Origin: Sinomicrobium kalidii
GTDB taxonomy: Bacteria > Bacteroidota > Bacteroidia > Flavobacteriales > Flavobacteriaceae
DNA: 64,000 bases
Direction: 5' to 3'
Assembly: GCF_021183825.1 (NCBI RefSeq)
Contig: NZ_CP089211.1
Location: 1,240,001 to 1,304,000, forward strand
In this document: positions 1-9,129 of the stretch, in pieces
How positions within the stretch are numbered: the first letter of the stretch is position 1
Layout of the letters: each line of letters begins with the position of its first letter
Notes under the pieces: model-generated
Told to the model about the DNA's origin: nothing
Database searches by the model: none
What the model saw: the letters and a program-made list of their open reading frames with translations, nothing else
Position numbers and translations under genes: made by a program

Positions 1-281
1 TAACCGACAGGAGCAATAAGGTCGAGGCCGCCGAAATACTCAAACCCGGAGAGAAATATACCGATGTACAGACTTCCTGGGCAGATTTTAAAACAGTTCG
101 CAAGCCTGTTTTGGAATACATAACAGGGGTGTCGCTGGAATCTTTGCGCAGCCACGTGGGAGATTTACCCATGGGAAAAGCGGACGGATATCACTACTTT
201 CTGCTCCTGGCCGCACATACAGCCCGCCACACCCTTCAGATCCGGGAGGTCATTGCTAATGAAAAATTTCCGGAAAAATAA
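1..281 (+). CDS. DinB/YfiT-like protein, C-terminal fragment
   Basis: The frame is open from the window edge (first whole codon at base 3) to TAA at 279-281, so only about the last 92 residues are visible and the start lies outside. Near the end it carries AAHTARHTLQIREV. The HTARH...QI pattern late in a helix resembles the last metal-ligand helix of the DinB/YfiT four-helix-bundle fold, whose members bind a divalent metal through three histidines and are often thiol transferases or stress-induced proteins. Only the last motif can be checked here, so the substrate is unknown. No terminator is obvious after the stop. Confidence 0.6.
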   Translation, partial: TDRSNKVEAAEILKPGEKYTDVQTSWADFKTVRKPVLEYITGVSLESLRSHVGDLPMGKADGYHYFLLLAAHTARHTLQIREVIANEKFPEK

Positions 282-841
282 AAGCAATACAGTTAGAATT
301 GTTCGGCATTGAGCATTTACAACTTAAAACGGCACCCCACCCGCCATTGGAGGAATTGATTCGATAATAGACCTGAAAATTCTACCATAAAACTCTTAAC
401 AATCTATTTATTAAAAAGTTAGTTTTTTTTGTTTTATAGGGTACTCATAAGAGTGCGTTATAGAATGATAAGTAAAAAGTAAGTTATCCTTAATAACGGT
501 CTTATGGAAATACCCTGCCTCCATCTTACAAGTATAAAAACCCTTTTCGAGTTATATACAATTGACCTTATAAACAAATGGTTAAACATTCACATGTTCT
601 ATAAAATGGATGGGCATTTCAAAAGCCCCTAACTTTGTGACCATGGTGAAAAACTTTGTGGCCTTTGTGGTTTTCCATATCATGGCCCTTATTTTACTAC
701 AGAGGGTTCACAAAGCAGGCACAAAGTTACATAGAGCGTTGTATAGAAATTAAAAGTATAACTCAAAACCCTTTTTTTAAACATTCTTTACACTGTATTG
801 CAAATCATTGATGACATCCACCGTTTAAATGCATAGTATCA
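282..841. other. 560-base intergenic region, no gene seen
   Basis: AT-rich stretch between the DinB-like stop and the convergent end of the PhoX-like gene. I see no convincing reading frame. It holds a cluster of CTTTGTG words and their reverse complement (entered separately) and long A/T runs near 410-450 and 770-780. I found no clear terminator. Confidence 0.6.
633..726. repeat. CTTTGTG / CACAAAG inverted word cluster
   Basis: CTTTGTG occurs at 633-639, 654-660 and 663-669, and its reverse complement CACAAAG at 709-715 and 720-726. The three forward and two reverse words can fold into alternative hairpins of 7 bp or slightly more with a loop of about 40 or more bases. The region lies past the ends of two convergent genes, so it could be a degenerate intergenic repeat or a weak transcription end. 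No function can be assigned from sequence alone. Confidence 0.45.
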
Positions 842-2179
842 TTAAACACGGAATTTCTCCCATGGCCCCGTAATGGCCAAGGTTTCTCCATTTTCCTGAA
901 TATTCACAAACAGGGTTTTTCCCGATGGAGAAAACACGGCTCCTGTAAGTTCGGAAGTACTGCTTCTGTTGATACCGAACAGGCGGATATTCCCCTCCTG
1001 GTCAATAACATGAAGGCGATTGGTTTCGCCATTGTCCTCACAGGCCATAACATCTCCCCAGGGAGTTACAGTAAGATTATCACACATATGCAGGACTGTT
1101 TTATCCTCGGATTCTGCAAACAGTTCCAAGGTATCTGTTTTTAAGTCTATTTTAAATACCTGGCCAAATCTTTTGGGTCCTCCGCTGGTACAGGCAAAGT
1201 AAATTTCATTTTCACTAAACCACATACCTTCTCCCCTTGCAAAACAAGCCGCACCGAGATCAAATCCGCGATAGCGAAGATCATCCTCTTTGGGAGTGAC
1301 GTTATCTATATCTATCCATCGGATAGCCATGCCCTGATGAAGTTTCACCTTTTTTTCCTCCCAGTTTCGTGTATCCAGGCTTTTTTGTCCCTCAACAGCT
1401 AGGACCTGAAGTTTTCCTCCGGCGTGTAAATCCTTTCTATTTTCCGGAACAAACCGATAAATAAGACTATCGTGTCTATCCTCAGTCTGGTATATGATTC
1501 CTGTTTCAGGGTCAACAGCCACTGCTTCGTGATTGAACCTTCCCATTCCCAGAATCGGTTTCGGATTAACCAGGCCATCTGAACTTGCCGGAACGTCAAA
1601 AACAAAGCCATGATCCCGCTCAACAAATTCATCGTCGGCGTTACTTACATCCTCTTCGCAGGTCAGCCAGGAATTCCAAGGGGTAATCCCTCCTGCGCAA
1701 TTACGATAGGTACCCGCCAAACTGAGGAATTGTTTTTCCACCACCTGGTTTCCTTCATTATAGATAAGGGTAGTTGTTCCCCCAAGTCCCGGTTTCTTTA
1801 ATTTCCCAGGGTCATACAGTTTACCTTTTTCCACCTTTCCAATCCCTTCATTTTCCGCTCCAAATGCACTATTCAATCGGGGAGACGGACTATTTTCATG
1901 GTTTCGGATCAGGATCACATTCTGCCCGGTACCTTCAAATGCGCCCATCCCGTCCGGTCGCCCGGGTACCCGGAGTCCATCTGTCATTTGATCACCTTGT
2001 CTGGAAATAATCTTATAGGAAAATCCTTCAGGAAGGTCTAAATACCCTTCCGGATCAGTCTTTAAGGGAATTAAAGGTGACGAACCCGATGTTTTTGAGG
2101 ATTTTAAATTACATCTGGACAATGCCATAAACCCCAACGAGACTAATGCGGTTTGTGTTATAAATGTTCTTCTTTTCAT
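842..2179 (-). CDS. PhoX-like (DUF839) Tat lipoprotein
   Basis: 445 aa. The N-terminus has a twin-arginine motif (KRRTFIT, residues 2-8), a hydrophobic stretch and a lipobox-like LSRC with Cys23, suggesting a Tat-exported lipoprotein. The body matches the DUF839/PhoX family: NHE (93-95), NCAGGITPW (160-168), TCEE (173-176), FNHE (215-218), TEDR (232-235) and CDNLTVTPWGD (366-376). PhoX enzymes are Ca/Fe-dependent phosphomonoesterases built as a beta-propeller, but many family members have no tested activity. It lies 143 bases downstream of a small lipoprotein gene on the same strand and may share its transcript. Family assignment is firm; phosphatase activity is inferred. Confidence 0.85.
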   Translation of the reverse strand: MKRRTFITQTALVSLGFMALSRCNLKSSKTSGSSPLIPLKTDPEGYLDLPEGFSYKIISRQGDQMTDGLRVPGRPDGMGAFEGTGQNVILIRNHENSPSPRLNSAFGAENEGIGKVEKGKLYDPGKLKKPGLGGTTTLIYNEGNQVVEKQFLSLAGTYRNCAGGITPWNSWLTCEEDVSNADDEFVERDHGFVFDVPASSDGLVNPKPILGMGRFNHEAVAVDPETGIIYQTEDRHDSLIYRFVPENRKDLHAGGKLQVLAVEGQKSLDTRNWEEKKVKLHQGMAIRWIDIDNVTPKEDDLRYRGFDLGAACFARGEGMWFSENEIYFACTSGGPKRFGQVFKIDLKTDTLELFAESEDKTVLHMCDNLTVTPWGDVMACEDNGETNRLHVIDQEGNIRLFGINRSSTSELTGAVFSPSGKTLFVNIQENGETLAITGPWEKFRV

Positions 2180-2322
2180 AGAAACGGAAAAATCGGTCGA
2201 TGCAAAATAACCAAAAAAAACGTCTCATCAATATTAAGGAATTGTAAAGCCATTATCATAAAAGTCAACCTCCTCTGCAAATCAGTTACTATTTGCTCAG
2301 TTCCCGGCCGGAAGCTCGCTTT

Positions 2323-2967
2323 TTATTTCAGCACCCTCATATTTTTAAATGTACCTTTCGAATTGTTTCCCGTCCAGAGACCGATCTTATTTGAAACCTG
2401 CTTTTCCAATCGGTTTACATTTAATAATTCTGTACCTGATTCTTTATCATATACATAAACTTTATTACTATCAATCTTTACCTTAATTTCAAACCACTCA
2501 TCCGGGGATGGCGGATCCGGATACGCTGCTTCGTATACTCCTTCGTGCCTGGTTCTTAAGAATTCCCATGTGTACTGCGGGGGACTGATGTATTGAATTG
2601 AATGTTCCCGACTCGCCGATTTATCAGACTTAAAATTAAAGGGCCTGAAATAAATGGCTTCATAAGTTGAATCATTCCGGATGTTAAAGGCAATACCGAT
2701 AAAACTTTTGCCCGGATTATTTTCTCCTTTTAATGCTAACGCTATCGTACCGGTATCAAAGTCTATATTTTTAATGACAGCCATACCACCCCCCTCTTTA
2801 GCATTCAACGCTAATGTGCCTGCCTCCTTTTCATCCGTTGCGATGATCTCCCTGTTTACAAGCTCTAAATGAGCCTTGTCGAAGTTAATTTCTTTTTCGG
2901 AACACGAGGTTAGACATAAAATTACTGAAATAGCTGTAGTTAAGATGATTAAATTTTTCATTTTCAT
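2323..2967 (-). CDS. Small lipoprotein with concanavalin/LamG-like fold
   Basis: 214 aa. A signal peptide ends in the lipobox LTSC (Cys22), so the mature protein should be lipid-anchored. The rest resembles the jelly-roll DUF1080/LamG class: short beta-strand-like segments, GIAFNIRNDSTYEAIYFRPF in the middle, WFEIKVKIDSNKVYVY, and a closing IGLWTGNNSKGTFKNMRV. Such domains often bind or cleave glycans; no catalytic residues can be named. A second start codon at residue 3 (MKNLI) is equally plausible. It is divergent from the membrane-anchored HTH gene at 3171, whose C-terminus ends in a similar strand pattern (GTGAISKLKIS), suggesting a related fold and perhaps a regulator-target pair. Confidence 0.65.
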   Translation of the reverse strand: MKMKNLIILTTAISVILCLTSCSEKEINFDKAHLELVNREIIATDEKEAGTLALNAKEGGGMAVIKNIDFDTGTIALALKGENNPGKSFIGIAFNIRNDSTYEAIYFRPFNFKSDKSASREHSIQYISPPQYTWEFLRTRHEGVYEAAYPDPPSPDEWFEIKVKIDSNKVYVYDKESGTELLNVNRLEKQVSNKIGLWTGNNSKGTFKNMRVLK

Positions 2968-3170
2968 GATATCCTGGTTTTATATATTGATCTAATTTGC
3001 TCTGATAACGACGAACCACTAACCAAAAACTATCCAAACCCAAAAAACGAATCGCTATTTGGAAATTATTCACGGGTTTGAGTACATTGCAAAGAAAAAC
3101 GAAGCAAGTATGCATTTGCAATTCACGATAGTATCAACTTCGTACAACACCGTACACAATTGAAATTCAA

Positions 3171-4448
3171 ATGACCAAACACCATTCAGCAACTGACTCA
3201 CTGGCTTTACCGGACTGTTTAAAAACCATCGAAGAGAAATTGGGCTGGCGCAACAGTGCTGATTGGTCGTCACAAAACTTTGAACAGTTAAGCGAAAAAA
3301 TCCGGGAACATACGGGGGTAAGCATAAGCCACAATACATTGAAGCGATTATGGGGAAGAATTCCATATCATTCCAGCCCCAGTACGGTGACATTGAATAC
3401 GCTGGCAAAATTTATAGGTTATGAAAACTGGAGTGCCTTTAGTGCAAACAACTCCAGGGAAACACATATCCGCAGAAAAAGTCATTGGCTTCGGGATATA
3501 AGAAGATGGTCCAAAAAAGGGAAGAAGGCCACTTTTACCGCTGTAATGATCATTTCTGCCCTGTTACCCCTGGTCATTCTGTCTTTTTCCGAAACCGGCA
3601 GCAATAAAAAGGACTTTGGTTTTAGTTCAAAAAAGATAGCCGAAGGATTACCCAATTCTGTCATATTCGAAGTGGATGCTTCAGGTGCTGACGATCATGA
3701 TAAGATCGAGATTCAGCAAAGCTGGGATGTGAGCAAAAGACAAATGATCAATAAAGAGGATTCCCTGGTTACTTCAGTGTACTATAATCCGGGTTATTTT
3801 GACGCTAAGCTGGTGGTAAACGATCAGATCATAAAGCGGCATGGTGTTTTAATTCCTTCAAACGGCTGGCTGGCCCTTATGGAAACAGATGATGAGCCCA
3901 TATATTTTAAACCCGGGGAATTCAAATCCGGAAAAGGGGTGGTAGTTCCCCCGGAATTGATCAGGAGTTATAATGCAAATGTCCCCGTGAACAATACTGT
4001 AGTTAACTACTATTGGGTCGAGGATTTTAAGGACCTTAAAGTCGATGATTTTGAAATGGAAACCTCCCTCAGGAATATACCGTTTCAAAATTACGGAAGT
4101 TGCCAGAGAAGTGATATCATTCTATACTGTGAAGGCGAGGTCATCCTTATTCCCTTATCCATCAAGGGATGTATAGCGAACCTGAATTTGCATCTATTGG
4201 ACAGGACCATCTATGGCAATCGGAACGACCTTTCCGGTTTTGGCGTTGATCTTTCTTCCCGGGTCAATGTAAAGTGTATGTCAAAAGATGGGACCTTAAC
4301 CATATCTGTAAACGGTAAGGTGGCTTACAAAACATCTTTCAAAGGAAAAACAAATCAAATCTATGGAATCAAATATCGGTTCGAGGGTACCGGAGCTATA
4401 TCTAAATTGAAGATCTCAAACAGCAAAAAAGTATTTCTGGATATCTGA
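3171..4448 (+). CDS. Membrane-anchored HTH protein with large extracytoplasmic domain
   Basis: 425 aa, not a named family that I can identify. Residues 12-90 look like a compact helical DNA-binding domain (LSEKIREHTGVSISHNTLKRLWG reads as a helix-turn-helix pair). A basic stretch (101-119, rich in R/K/W) precedes one transmembrane helix at about 120-140, so the N-terminus should be cytoplasmic and residues 141-425 outside the inner membrane. The outer part begins with a PKD-like segment (YYNPGYFDAKLVV) and ends in a beta-rich LamG-like region. This is the layout of a one-component membrane-tethered transcription factor that senses an envelope ligand. It is divergent, 203 bases away, from the lipoprotein/PhoX-like pair, its likely target. 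Regulatory function is inferred. Confidence 0.6.
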   Translation: MTKHHSATDSLALPDCLKTIEEKLGWRNSADWSSQNFEQLSEKIREHTGVSISHNTLKRLWGRIPYHSSPSTVTLNTLAKFIGYENWSAFSANNSRETHIRRKSHWLRDIRRWSKKGKKATFTAVMIISALLPLVILSFSETGSNKKDFGFSSKKIAEGLPNSVIFEVDASGADDHDKIEIQQSWDVSKRQMINKEDSLVTSVYYNPGYFDAKLVVNDQIIKRHGVLIPSNGWLALMETDDEPIYFKPGEFKSGKGVVVPPELIRSYNANVPVNNTVVNYYWVEDFKDLKVDDFEMETSLRNIPFQNYGSCQRSDIILYCEGEVILIPLSIKGCIANLNLHLLDRTIYGNRNDLSGFGVDLSSRVNVKCMSKDGTLTISVNGKVAYKTSFKGKTNQIYGIKYRFEGTGAISKLKISNSKKVFLDI

Positions 4449-4523
4449 ACTATTCAACGATCAGGATAATTTCTACCGGAAAGCTCACAAAAGCTCCAAA
4501 TACTGCAAAAACTGGTTCAATCT

Positions 4524-4898
4524 TTATTCCTTTTCTGCTGAGGCAGTCTCTGACTCGGGAAACACAGATTCGTTTTCTGAAAAATCAAGAACTTCTGCCC
4601 CCAGAACATATTTCATGATTCCGTCGACCCCCCTGCCAAGGCTAAGTTCCGTTGAATATTTACGACTTGTGGCCAATACCAATCCGCCTTTTGACAACCT
4701 GAAAAAATACTTGCCCGAAGCTGTGTGCTTCTTTGTGAATGTAAACATTTCAATATCGTCTATAACCCTTTCTATCACCTGTTCACAATCTGATTTTCGC
4801 TTAAAGCTGATGCTCGTAAAAATGGCTTTCCCCTTTCTGGATGTAAAAACAAATTTATAATCTCCGTTAGTTTGTTTGCTGATGACAAACACTCCCAT
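4524..4898 (-). CDS. DUF1508 (YegP/UPF0339-like) protein
   Basis: 124 aa, cytoplasmic, no signal peptide. It has two tandem copies of the short DUF1508 beta-beta-beta-alpha unit: about residues 4-50 (FVISKQTNGDYKFVFTSRKG then FTSISFKRKSDCEQVIERV) and 53-110 (FTKKHTASGKYFFRLSKGG then LATSRKYSTELSLGRGVDGI). The YegP family is made of such repeats; its role is not established. An acidic tail follows the second repeat. The gene converges on the HTH gene with 75 bases between the stops and no clear terminator. Confidence 0.75.
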   Translation of the reverse strand: MGVFVISKQTNGDYKFVFTSRKGKAIFTSISFKRKSDCEQVIERVIDDIEMFTFTKKHTASGKYFFRLSKGGLVLATSRKYSTELSLGRGVDGIMKYVLGAEVLDFSENESVFPESETASAEKE

Positions 4899-5243
4899 AA
4901 TTCATCTTCGGTTTTTAGGTTCTTTACTTCTTCAAGGGCGGCAAATCTAAGATAAAATATGATGAATTCAGGATTGTTTTTTTCAGTATCCGGAAAAAAG
5001 GGCCATACCCAAAGCTACAGACCAATCAGCATATCGGCTCATCCAAAACAGGAAGTACACACAAAAAGGGCGGATTTTTATTTCCAACGATCGGAAAATG
5101 CTTTCCGGGTCCCGCTCCGGCCCTTTGTTATTCCACACCGACAACCTTCTTTCCTTACAAGCTGGTCTCAACGACACTTCTTTTTACTATTTTCGTATTC
5201 ACATAACAGGTAACCTTTCTAAAAATCAAAATTTCTGATCCGT
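4899..5243. other. 345-base intergenic region, nothing recognised
   Basis: Divergent region between the DUF1508 gene and the Crp/Fnr-type gene. Short open frames on both strands give no recognisable protein, start signal or family motif. I saw no strong hairpin, and no exact TAnnTTTG box close to either start. Confidence 0.5.
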
Positions 5244-5825
5244 ATGTTCTCCCTCCTGTCAAAACACATCGACCGTTATGTAATTATATCTGATGCCGAA
5301 AAACAGCATTTTTTTGATGCGCTTGTTTTAAAAACCCTGAAAAGAAATCAGTTTCTCCTGGAGGAAGGCGAAGTCTGTCGTCATGAAAACTTTGTCACTT
5401 CCGGAGGGTTGCGGTTCTACGAAACGGATGAAACGGGAAATGACAACATCATTTACTTTGGATTTGAAGACTGGTGGCTCACTGATAAATACAGTTTCCT
5501 CACCGGCAAACCGTCCCGGTATAACATTCAGGCCCTGGAAAATACCGAAATCTTGTCCGTAGACAGGGAAAAACTGGAAAAATTATTTCTGCAAATCCCT
5601 TCCCTGGAACGGTATTTCCATATCGTACTGCAGGAAACCTTTGCTTTCTGGCAAAACCGTATCCTGTTGATGCAGAAAACCGCAGAAGAAAAATACAGGG
5701 AGTTTCACCATACCTACGGGCATATGGAACAACGTCTTTCGCAGCAACACATAGCTTCCTATCTGGGCATAACCCGCGAAACACTGAACCGTATACGCAC
5801 CAGCTTCTACCGTAAAAAAACCTGA
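5244..5825 (+). CDS. Crp/Fnr-type transcriptional regulator
   Basis: 193 aa. Residues 1-120 form a cyclic-nucleotide-binding-like beta roll (KRNQFLLEEGEVCRHENFVTSGGLRFY), and residues 150-190 a short winged helix with recognition helix SQQHIASYLGITRETLNRIR. This short architecture is the common Bacteroidota Crp/Fnr class. The cAMP-contact residues of true CRP are not evident, so the ligand is unknown. No FNR-type cysteine cluster is present. A GTGA-N6-TCAC palindrome lies just after the gene, before doxX, so doxX is a probable target. It runs in the same direction as doxX, 88 bases apart. Confidence 0.85.
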   Translation: MFSLLSKHIDRYVIISDAEKQHFFDALVLKTLKRNQFLLEEGEVCRHENFVTSGGLRFYETDETGNDNIIYFGFEDWWLTDKYSFLTGKPSRYNIQALENTEILSVDREKLEKLFLQIPSLERYFHIVLQETFAFWQNRILLMQKTAEEKYREFHHTYGHMEQRLSQQHIASYLGITRETLNRIRTSFYRKKT

Positions 5826-5846
5826 CTTCCTTCCGGTTTCTCGTTT

Positions 5847-5862
5847 AGTGACAAATATCACA
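5847..5862 (+). promoter_or_regulatory. Crp-like operator before doxX
   Basis: AGTGA-CAAATA-TCACA contains the perfect palindrome GTGA-N6-TCAC, 15-22 bases after the stop of a Crp/Fnr-type gene. A near match to the -7 box, CATCTTTG, follows at 5885-5892, which would put the palindrome centre about 40-45 bases before the transcription start, the usual place for a class II activator. No TTG -33 element is seen, which fits a promoter that needs an activator. Confidence 0.45.
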
Positions 5863-5913
5863 TGAATATCCCACCCGGGCGGCCCATCTTTGTTGTACTA
5901 AAAAATCAGAGTT

Positions 5914-6372
5914 ATGTACACAGAGATCATTCATCAGGTTTTTTATTCCGAAAAGTACTGGACACCCCTGATACTGAGGATTACGCTGGGAGGTGTCCTG
6001 TTTCCTCATGCGACACAAAAACTGTTTGGCTGGTTCAACGGTCCGGGACTGTCCGGCGAAATGGAATTTATGAAAGGGACCCTCGGTTTACCCGCATTTG
6101 TGGCCATTGCAGCAATAACCGTGGAATGCCTGGGAACTTTTATGATTTTAACCGGATTCGGGACACGTATTGCCGCCGTAGGGATCTTCGGCCTGTTTAC
6201 CGGAATGATAAGTATCGTCCACTTTAAGAACGGGTACTTCATGAACTGGTTCGGCAAACTTCCCGCAGGCCGTGAAGGCTTTGAATTTCACCTCCTGGTA
6301 TTGGGTATATGTATTGTTTTAGTATTGCTGGGCGGGGGCAAATGGGCTGTAGACAATATCCTGGCTAATTAA
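5914..6372 (+). CDS. DoxX family membrane protein
   Basis: 152 aa with four hydrophobic segments (about 18-38, 58-82, 83-103, 124-143). FPHATQKLFGWFNGPG near the first helix and the following FVAIAAITVECLGTFMILTG are typical of DoxX/YphA proteins. Relatives are linked to quinone or thiol redox functions, but most have no known reaction. It probably responds to the Crp-like regulator upstream. Its stop lies 36 bases from the stop of the convergent beta-barrel gene, and a small hairpin (6392-6416) overlaps that stop codon. Confidence 0.85.
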   Translation: MYTEIIHQVFYSEKYWTPLILRITLGGVLFPHATQKLFGWFNGPGLSGEMEFMKGTLGLPAFVAIAAITVECLGTFMILTGFGTRIAAVGIFGLFTGMISIVHFKNGYFMNWFGKLPAGREGFEFHLLVLGICIVLVLLGGGKWAVDNILAN

Positions 6373-6408
6373 GCTCACCTTCCGAAAAGAGACCTGTATG
6401 CTGCATTT

Positions 6409-9084
6409 TTACAGGTTATATTTCACTTTGAACATTACAAACCGAGGCTGAACCAGGTAACGGGAACTGTTAAAATACAACTCATTAAAACCGTCCTGGT
6501 TCAGCGTACTGGTATTCAACACATTGGTTACCGCTATACCGTACTCCCACTTACTGTCCGTTTTCTGATAGGAAAGGTCGGCATTGAGGAATGCATATTC
6601 GTTTTCCACGGTCTCTTCCTTGTCCCTGTAGTGATTATAGATATAGTCTGCCGTGAACATAAAACCTTTCAGAAAAGCCGCATCTACACGTACAAAAGGT
6701 TTATCCGTATAATAAGTAGTGGTATTCCCGCCATTGTTATAATCGTTTATATTGAACTCATACCCCACTTCCACATTCGGCATATTCCTGAAACCGGTGG
6801 CAAAGCTCAACTGATAATCCTGTGTAAAGGAGGTTGATATCTGCCGGGCTTCATTGACTATATTGTTGAACCGGGAGTAGGACAGATCGGTTCGTACCGA
6901 AGCTTTGTACTTGTTAAACCTGCGTTCATACCTTCCCGATGCTGTAATGACATCATCTTCAAAATTGGAGTTTATCGTGGTATTTACCTGGTTAATCCCC
7001 TCAATACTGCCGCTGCTTTTCAGGGCGTCTATCCGCTTGTTATAAGACAGCCTTGCAAAAATGTTGGTGAAATTGAACATATTGAAATTAAAATAATCCA
7101 GCGAAATATTGTGATACAGGGCACTTTCCAGTTCCCTGTTGCCACTGTAAATTGCATTGTAATCGTTAAAAACATAACCTGCCGCCAGCGTATTGATGTC
7201 TGTGAACTCCCGTGTTATCCCGTAATTAAAGCGCAGGTTCTCCGATTTTTTGAACTGAAGGTTGACATATACATCCGGCAGTACCGAGAATTGATGATCG
7301 GTAACGGATATCCCCAGTTGCTTATTCCTGCTGTTGTAATTATGCACGGTAAATCCGGGGTTGAATGTAAATATACCCGATATCAGCTTGTAATGAAACC
7401 CCAGGAATACATCCGTAAAATCATAAGTGACATCATTGCGAAACTGTTCTTCTTCCAGTTTGAGTCTGGAATTGTCATTCAGTACCTGGAAAATTGCAGA
7501 GTTAAAATGCTGATGGCTATAGGATGTTCCCAGGGTAAAGTTGATATGACTTTTTTTCCCGATGATGTAATAATAATCGATCATGGCATCCGTCCTGCTG
7601 GTTTTTACCAGCCGATCCTGGTTGATGTTATACCGTTCCAGGCCATCGTCAAGGGGCAGTACATCCTGAAACGGTTGCATATCCCGTACCGCATTATAGA
7701 ACGGGTCTTCATTCTGATACAAATGCCTGGCTTCAACCGCAAAAATATTCCTCGTGTTCAGGGTATAGTATAAATTGGCACTTTGCGTAAGGGAGATCGG
7801 CGCCTGATCTTTGTTCTCAACAATACTATCCGTTACATCCGATACCGAAACCCTGTCTACCGTTTCCTCCTGTCCGGACATTTTCAGCAAAATATCGTAA
7901 TCCAGTTGTAAATTTGCACCGGGTTTGTGTACAAAGTTCAGTTTGGCCAGCCCCAACCTGCTTTTCTGATGGGTATTGGCAGTAGTGAATTCCGTTTCCC
8001 CGGACTCGATAAATGTACGGGAAGCATCGGTCTGCATTTCGGTTTTAGAATAGGAATAAATAACAAAACCGCCCAGGTCCCATGTATCGGTCGGGGAATA
8101 ACTGAAATTGAACGCCCCGAACCTGGTATCGATTTCCCTGGCTTTGTTATTCTGCAAGAGGGACAACCCCAGATCGTTGGATGAAATATTGAAATTAGTC
8201 CCGCCCCTGCGGTTAAAAGTCCTGAACCCGCCGGTAAAATTGAAATAATCCTGCATGGTGAACGGCAATTCCCCGATATTGTTAAAATCCGTGATGAAAT
8301 TCAGACTGTATTTCGGGCTGTAATAAAACAACTTCGGATGGGCCAGATAGCGTCCGTCAGGCCCTCCCCCGGCGGTGACCTCGCCAAACCAGAAATTTTT
8401 CTTTCCTTCCCTGAGCCTGATGTTCAGGGCGATGTTGTCATCATCATTGGTAAATCCCCTCATCTGGGAAACCTCGTTGAAATTACGGAGCACTTCCACC
8501 TTATCCACCGCATTGGCGGGAATGTTCTCTGAAGCCAGTTCGGAATCGCCTTCAAAAAAATCCCTGCCTTCCACTTTTACCTTGGACACTTTCTTTCCTT
8601 CCACCTCTATTTCCCCGTCCGCATTGATCACTACCCCGGGAAGGTTTTTTAACACATCTTCCAGTTTTTTCTCCGTTCCCTTATTGAACACATCGGCAGA
8701 ATATATAATGGTATCTCCTTTAACGGTAACGGGCATTTCATAAACCACCTCCACTTCATCCAGTTGATCGGTTTGACCTTCCAGGGTAATATCCCTCGAA
8801 ATATCATCTTGCGGGGTAATGGTGAACTCCTCTGTTTTTAATCCCAGGTAACTGACTTTAACAGCATAAGTCTTTTTGCTTCCCAACCGGAGTTTATAGG
8901 CTCCCCGGCTATCGGTAACCCCGAAAGCATCGATATTCCGGGTATCCGGGTTGACGGCAACCACATTGACCATTTCCAGGGGAGTTCCGGTGCTGTCCCT
9001 TACCACACCGCTAAGGGTAACAGATTGTGCATTACCGGAAAGAAAACCGACAATAAATACCCCAAAAAACAAACAATATTTCAT
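6409..9084 (-). CDS. Outer-membrane beta-barrel family receptor
   Basis: 891 aa. Signal peptide (to about AQS, residue 21), then a carboxypeptidase-regulatory-like Ig domain (22-110: SGVVRDSTGTPLEMVNVVAV), then a plug-like region with LEDVLKNLPGVVINADGEI and a long barrel ending in the aromatic C-terminus FKVKYNL. This is the OMP_b-brl family, TonB-receptor-like proteins common in Flavobacteriia. The partner gene just upstream on the same strand encodes a GLPGLI protein, 45 bases away, an arrangement I know from this phylum. The pair probably forms an operon. Substrate unknown; peptides or metals have been suggested for relatives. Confidence 0.85.
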   Translation of the reverse strand: MKYCLFFGVFIVGFLSGNAQSVTLSGVVRDSTGTPLEMVNVVAVNPDTRNIDAFGVTDSRGAYKLRLGSKKTYAVKVSYLGLKTEEFTITPQDDISRDITLEGQTDQLDEVEVVYEMPVTVKGDTIIYSADVFNKGTEKKLEDVLKNLPGVVINADGEIEVEGKKVSKVKVEGRDFFEGDSELASENIPANAVDKVEVLRNFNEVSQMRGFTNDDDNIALNIRLREGKKNFWFGEVTAGGGPDGRYLAHPKLFYYSPKYSLNFITDFNNIGELPFTMQDYFNFTGGFRTFNRRGGTNFNISSNDLGLSLLQNNKAREIDTRFGAFNFSYSPTDTWDLGGFVIYSYSKTEMQTDASRTFIESGETEFTTANTHQKSRLGLAKLNFVHKPGANLQLDYDILLKMSGQEETVDRVSVSDVTDSIVENKDQAPISLTQSANLYYTLNTRNIFAVEARHLYQNEDPFYNAVRDMQPFQDVLPLDDGLERYNINQDRLVKTSRTDAMIDYYYIIGKKSHINFTLGTSYSHQHFNSAIFQVLNDNSRLKLEEEQFRNDVTYDFTDVFLGFHYKLISGIFTFNPGFTVHNYNSRNKQLGISVTDHQFSVLPDVYVNLQFKKSENLRFNYGITREFTDINTLAAGYVFNDYNAIYSGNRELESALYHNISLDYFNFNMFNFTNIFARLSYNKRIDALKSSGSIEGINQVNTTINSNFEDDVITASGRYERRFNKYKASVRTDLSYSRFNNIVNEARQISTSFTQDYQLSFATGFRNMPNVEVGYEFNINDYNNGGNTTTYYTDKPFVRVDAAFLKGFMFTADYIYNHYRDKEETVENEYAFLNADLSYQKTDSKWEYGIAVTNVLNTSTLNQDGFNELYFNSSRYLVQPRFVMFKVKYNL

Positions 9085-9129
9085 ATCCGGATGAATAAAA
9101 ACAAGTGATAAATGTCAGACAAAAGAGGG

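Noticed and set aside
4959..5213. Overlapping short frames on both strands before the Crp/Fnr-type gene
   Set aside because: Neither strand gives a credible protein and they overlap each other.
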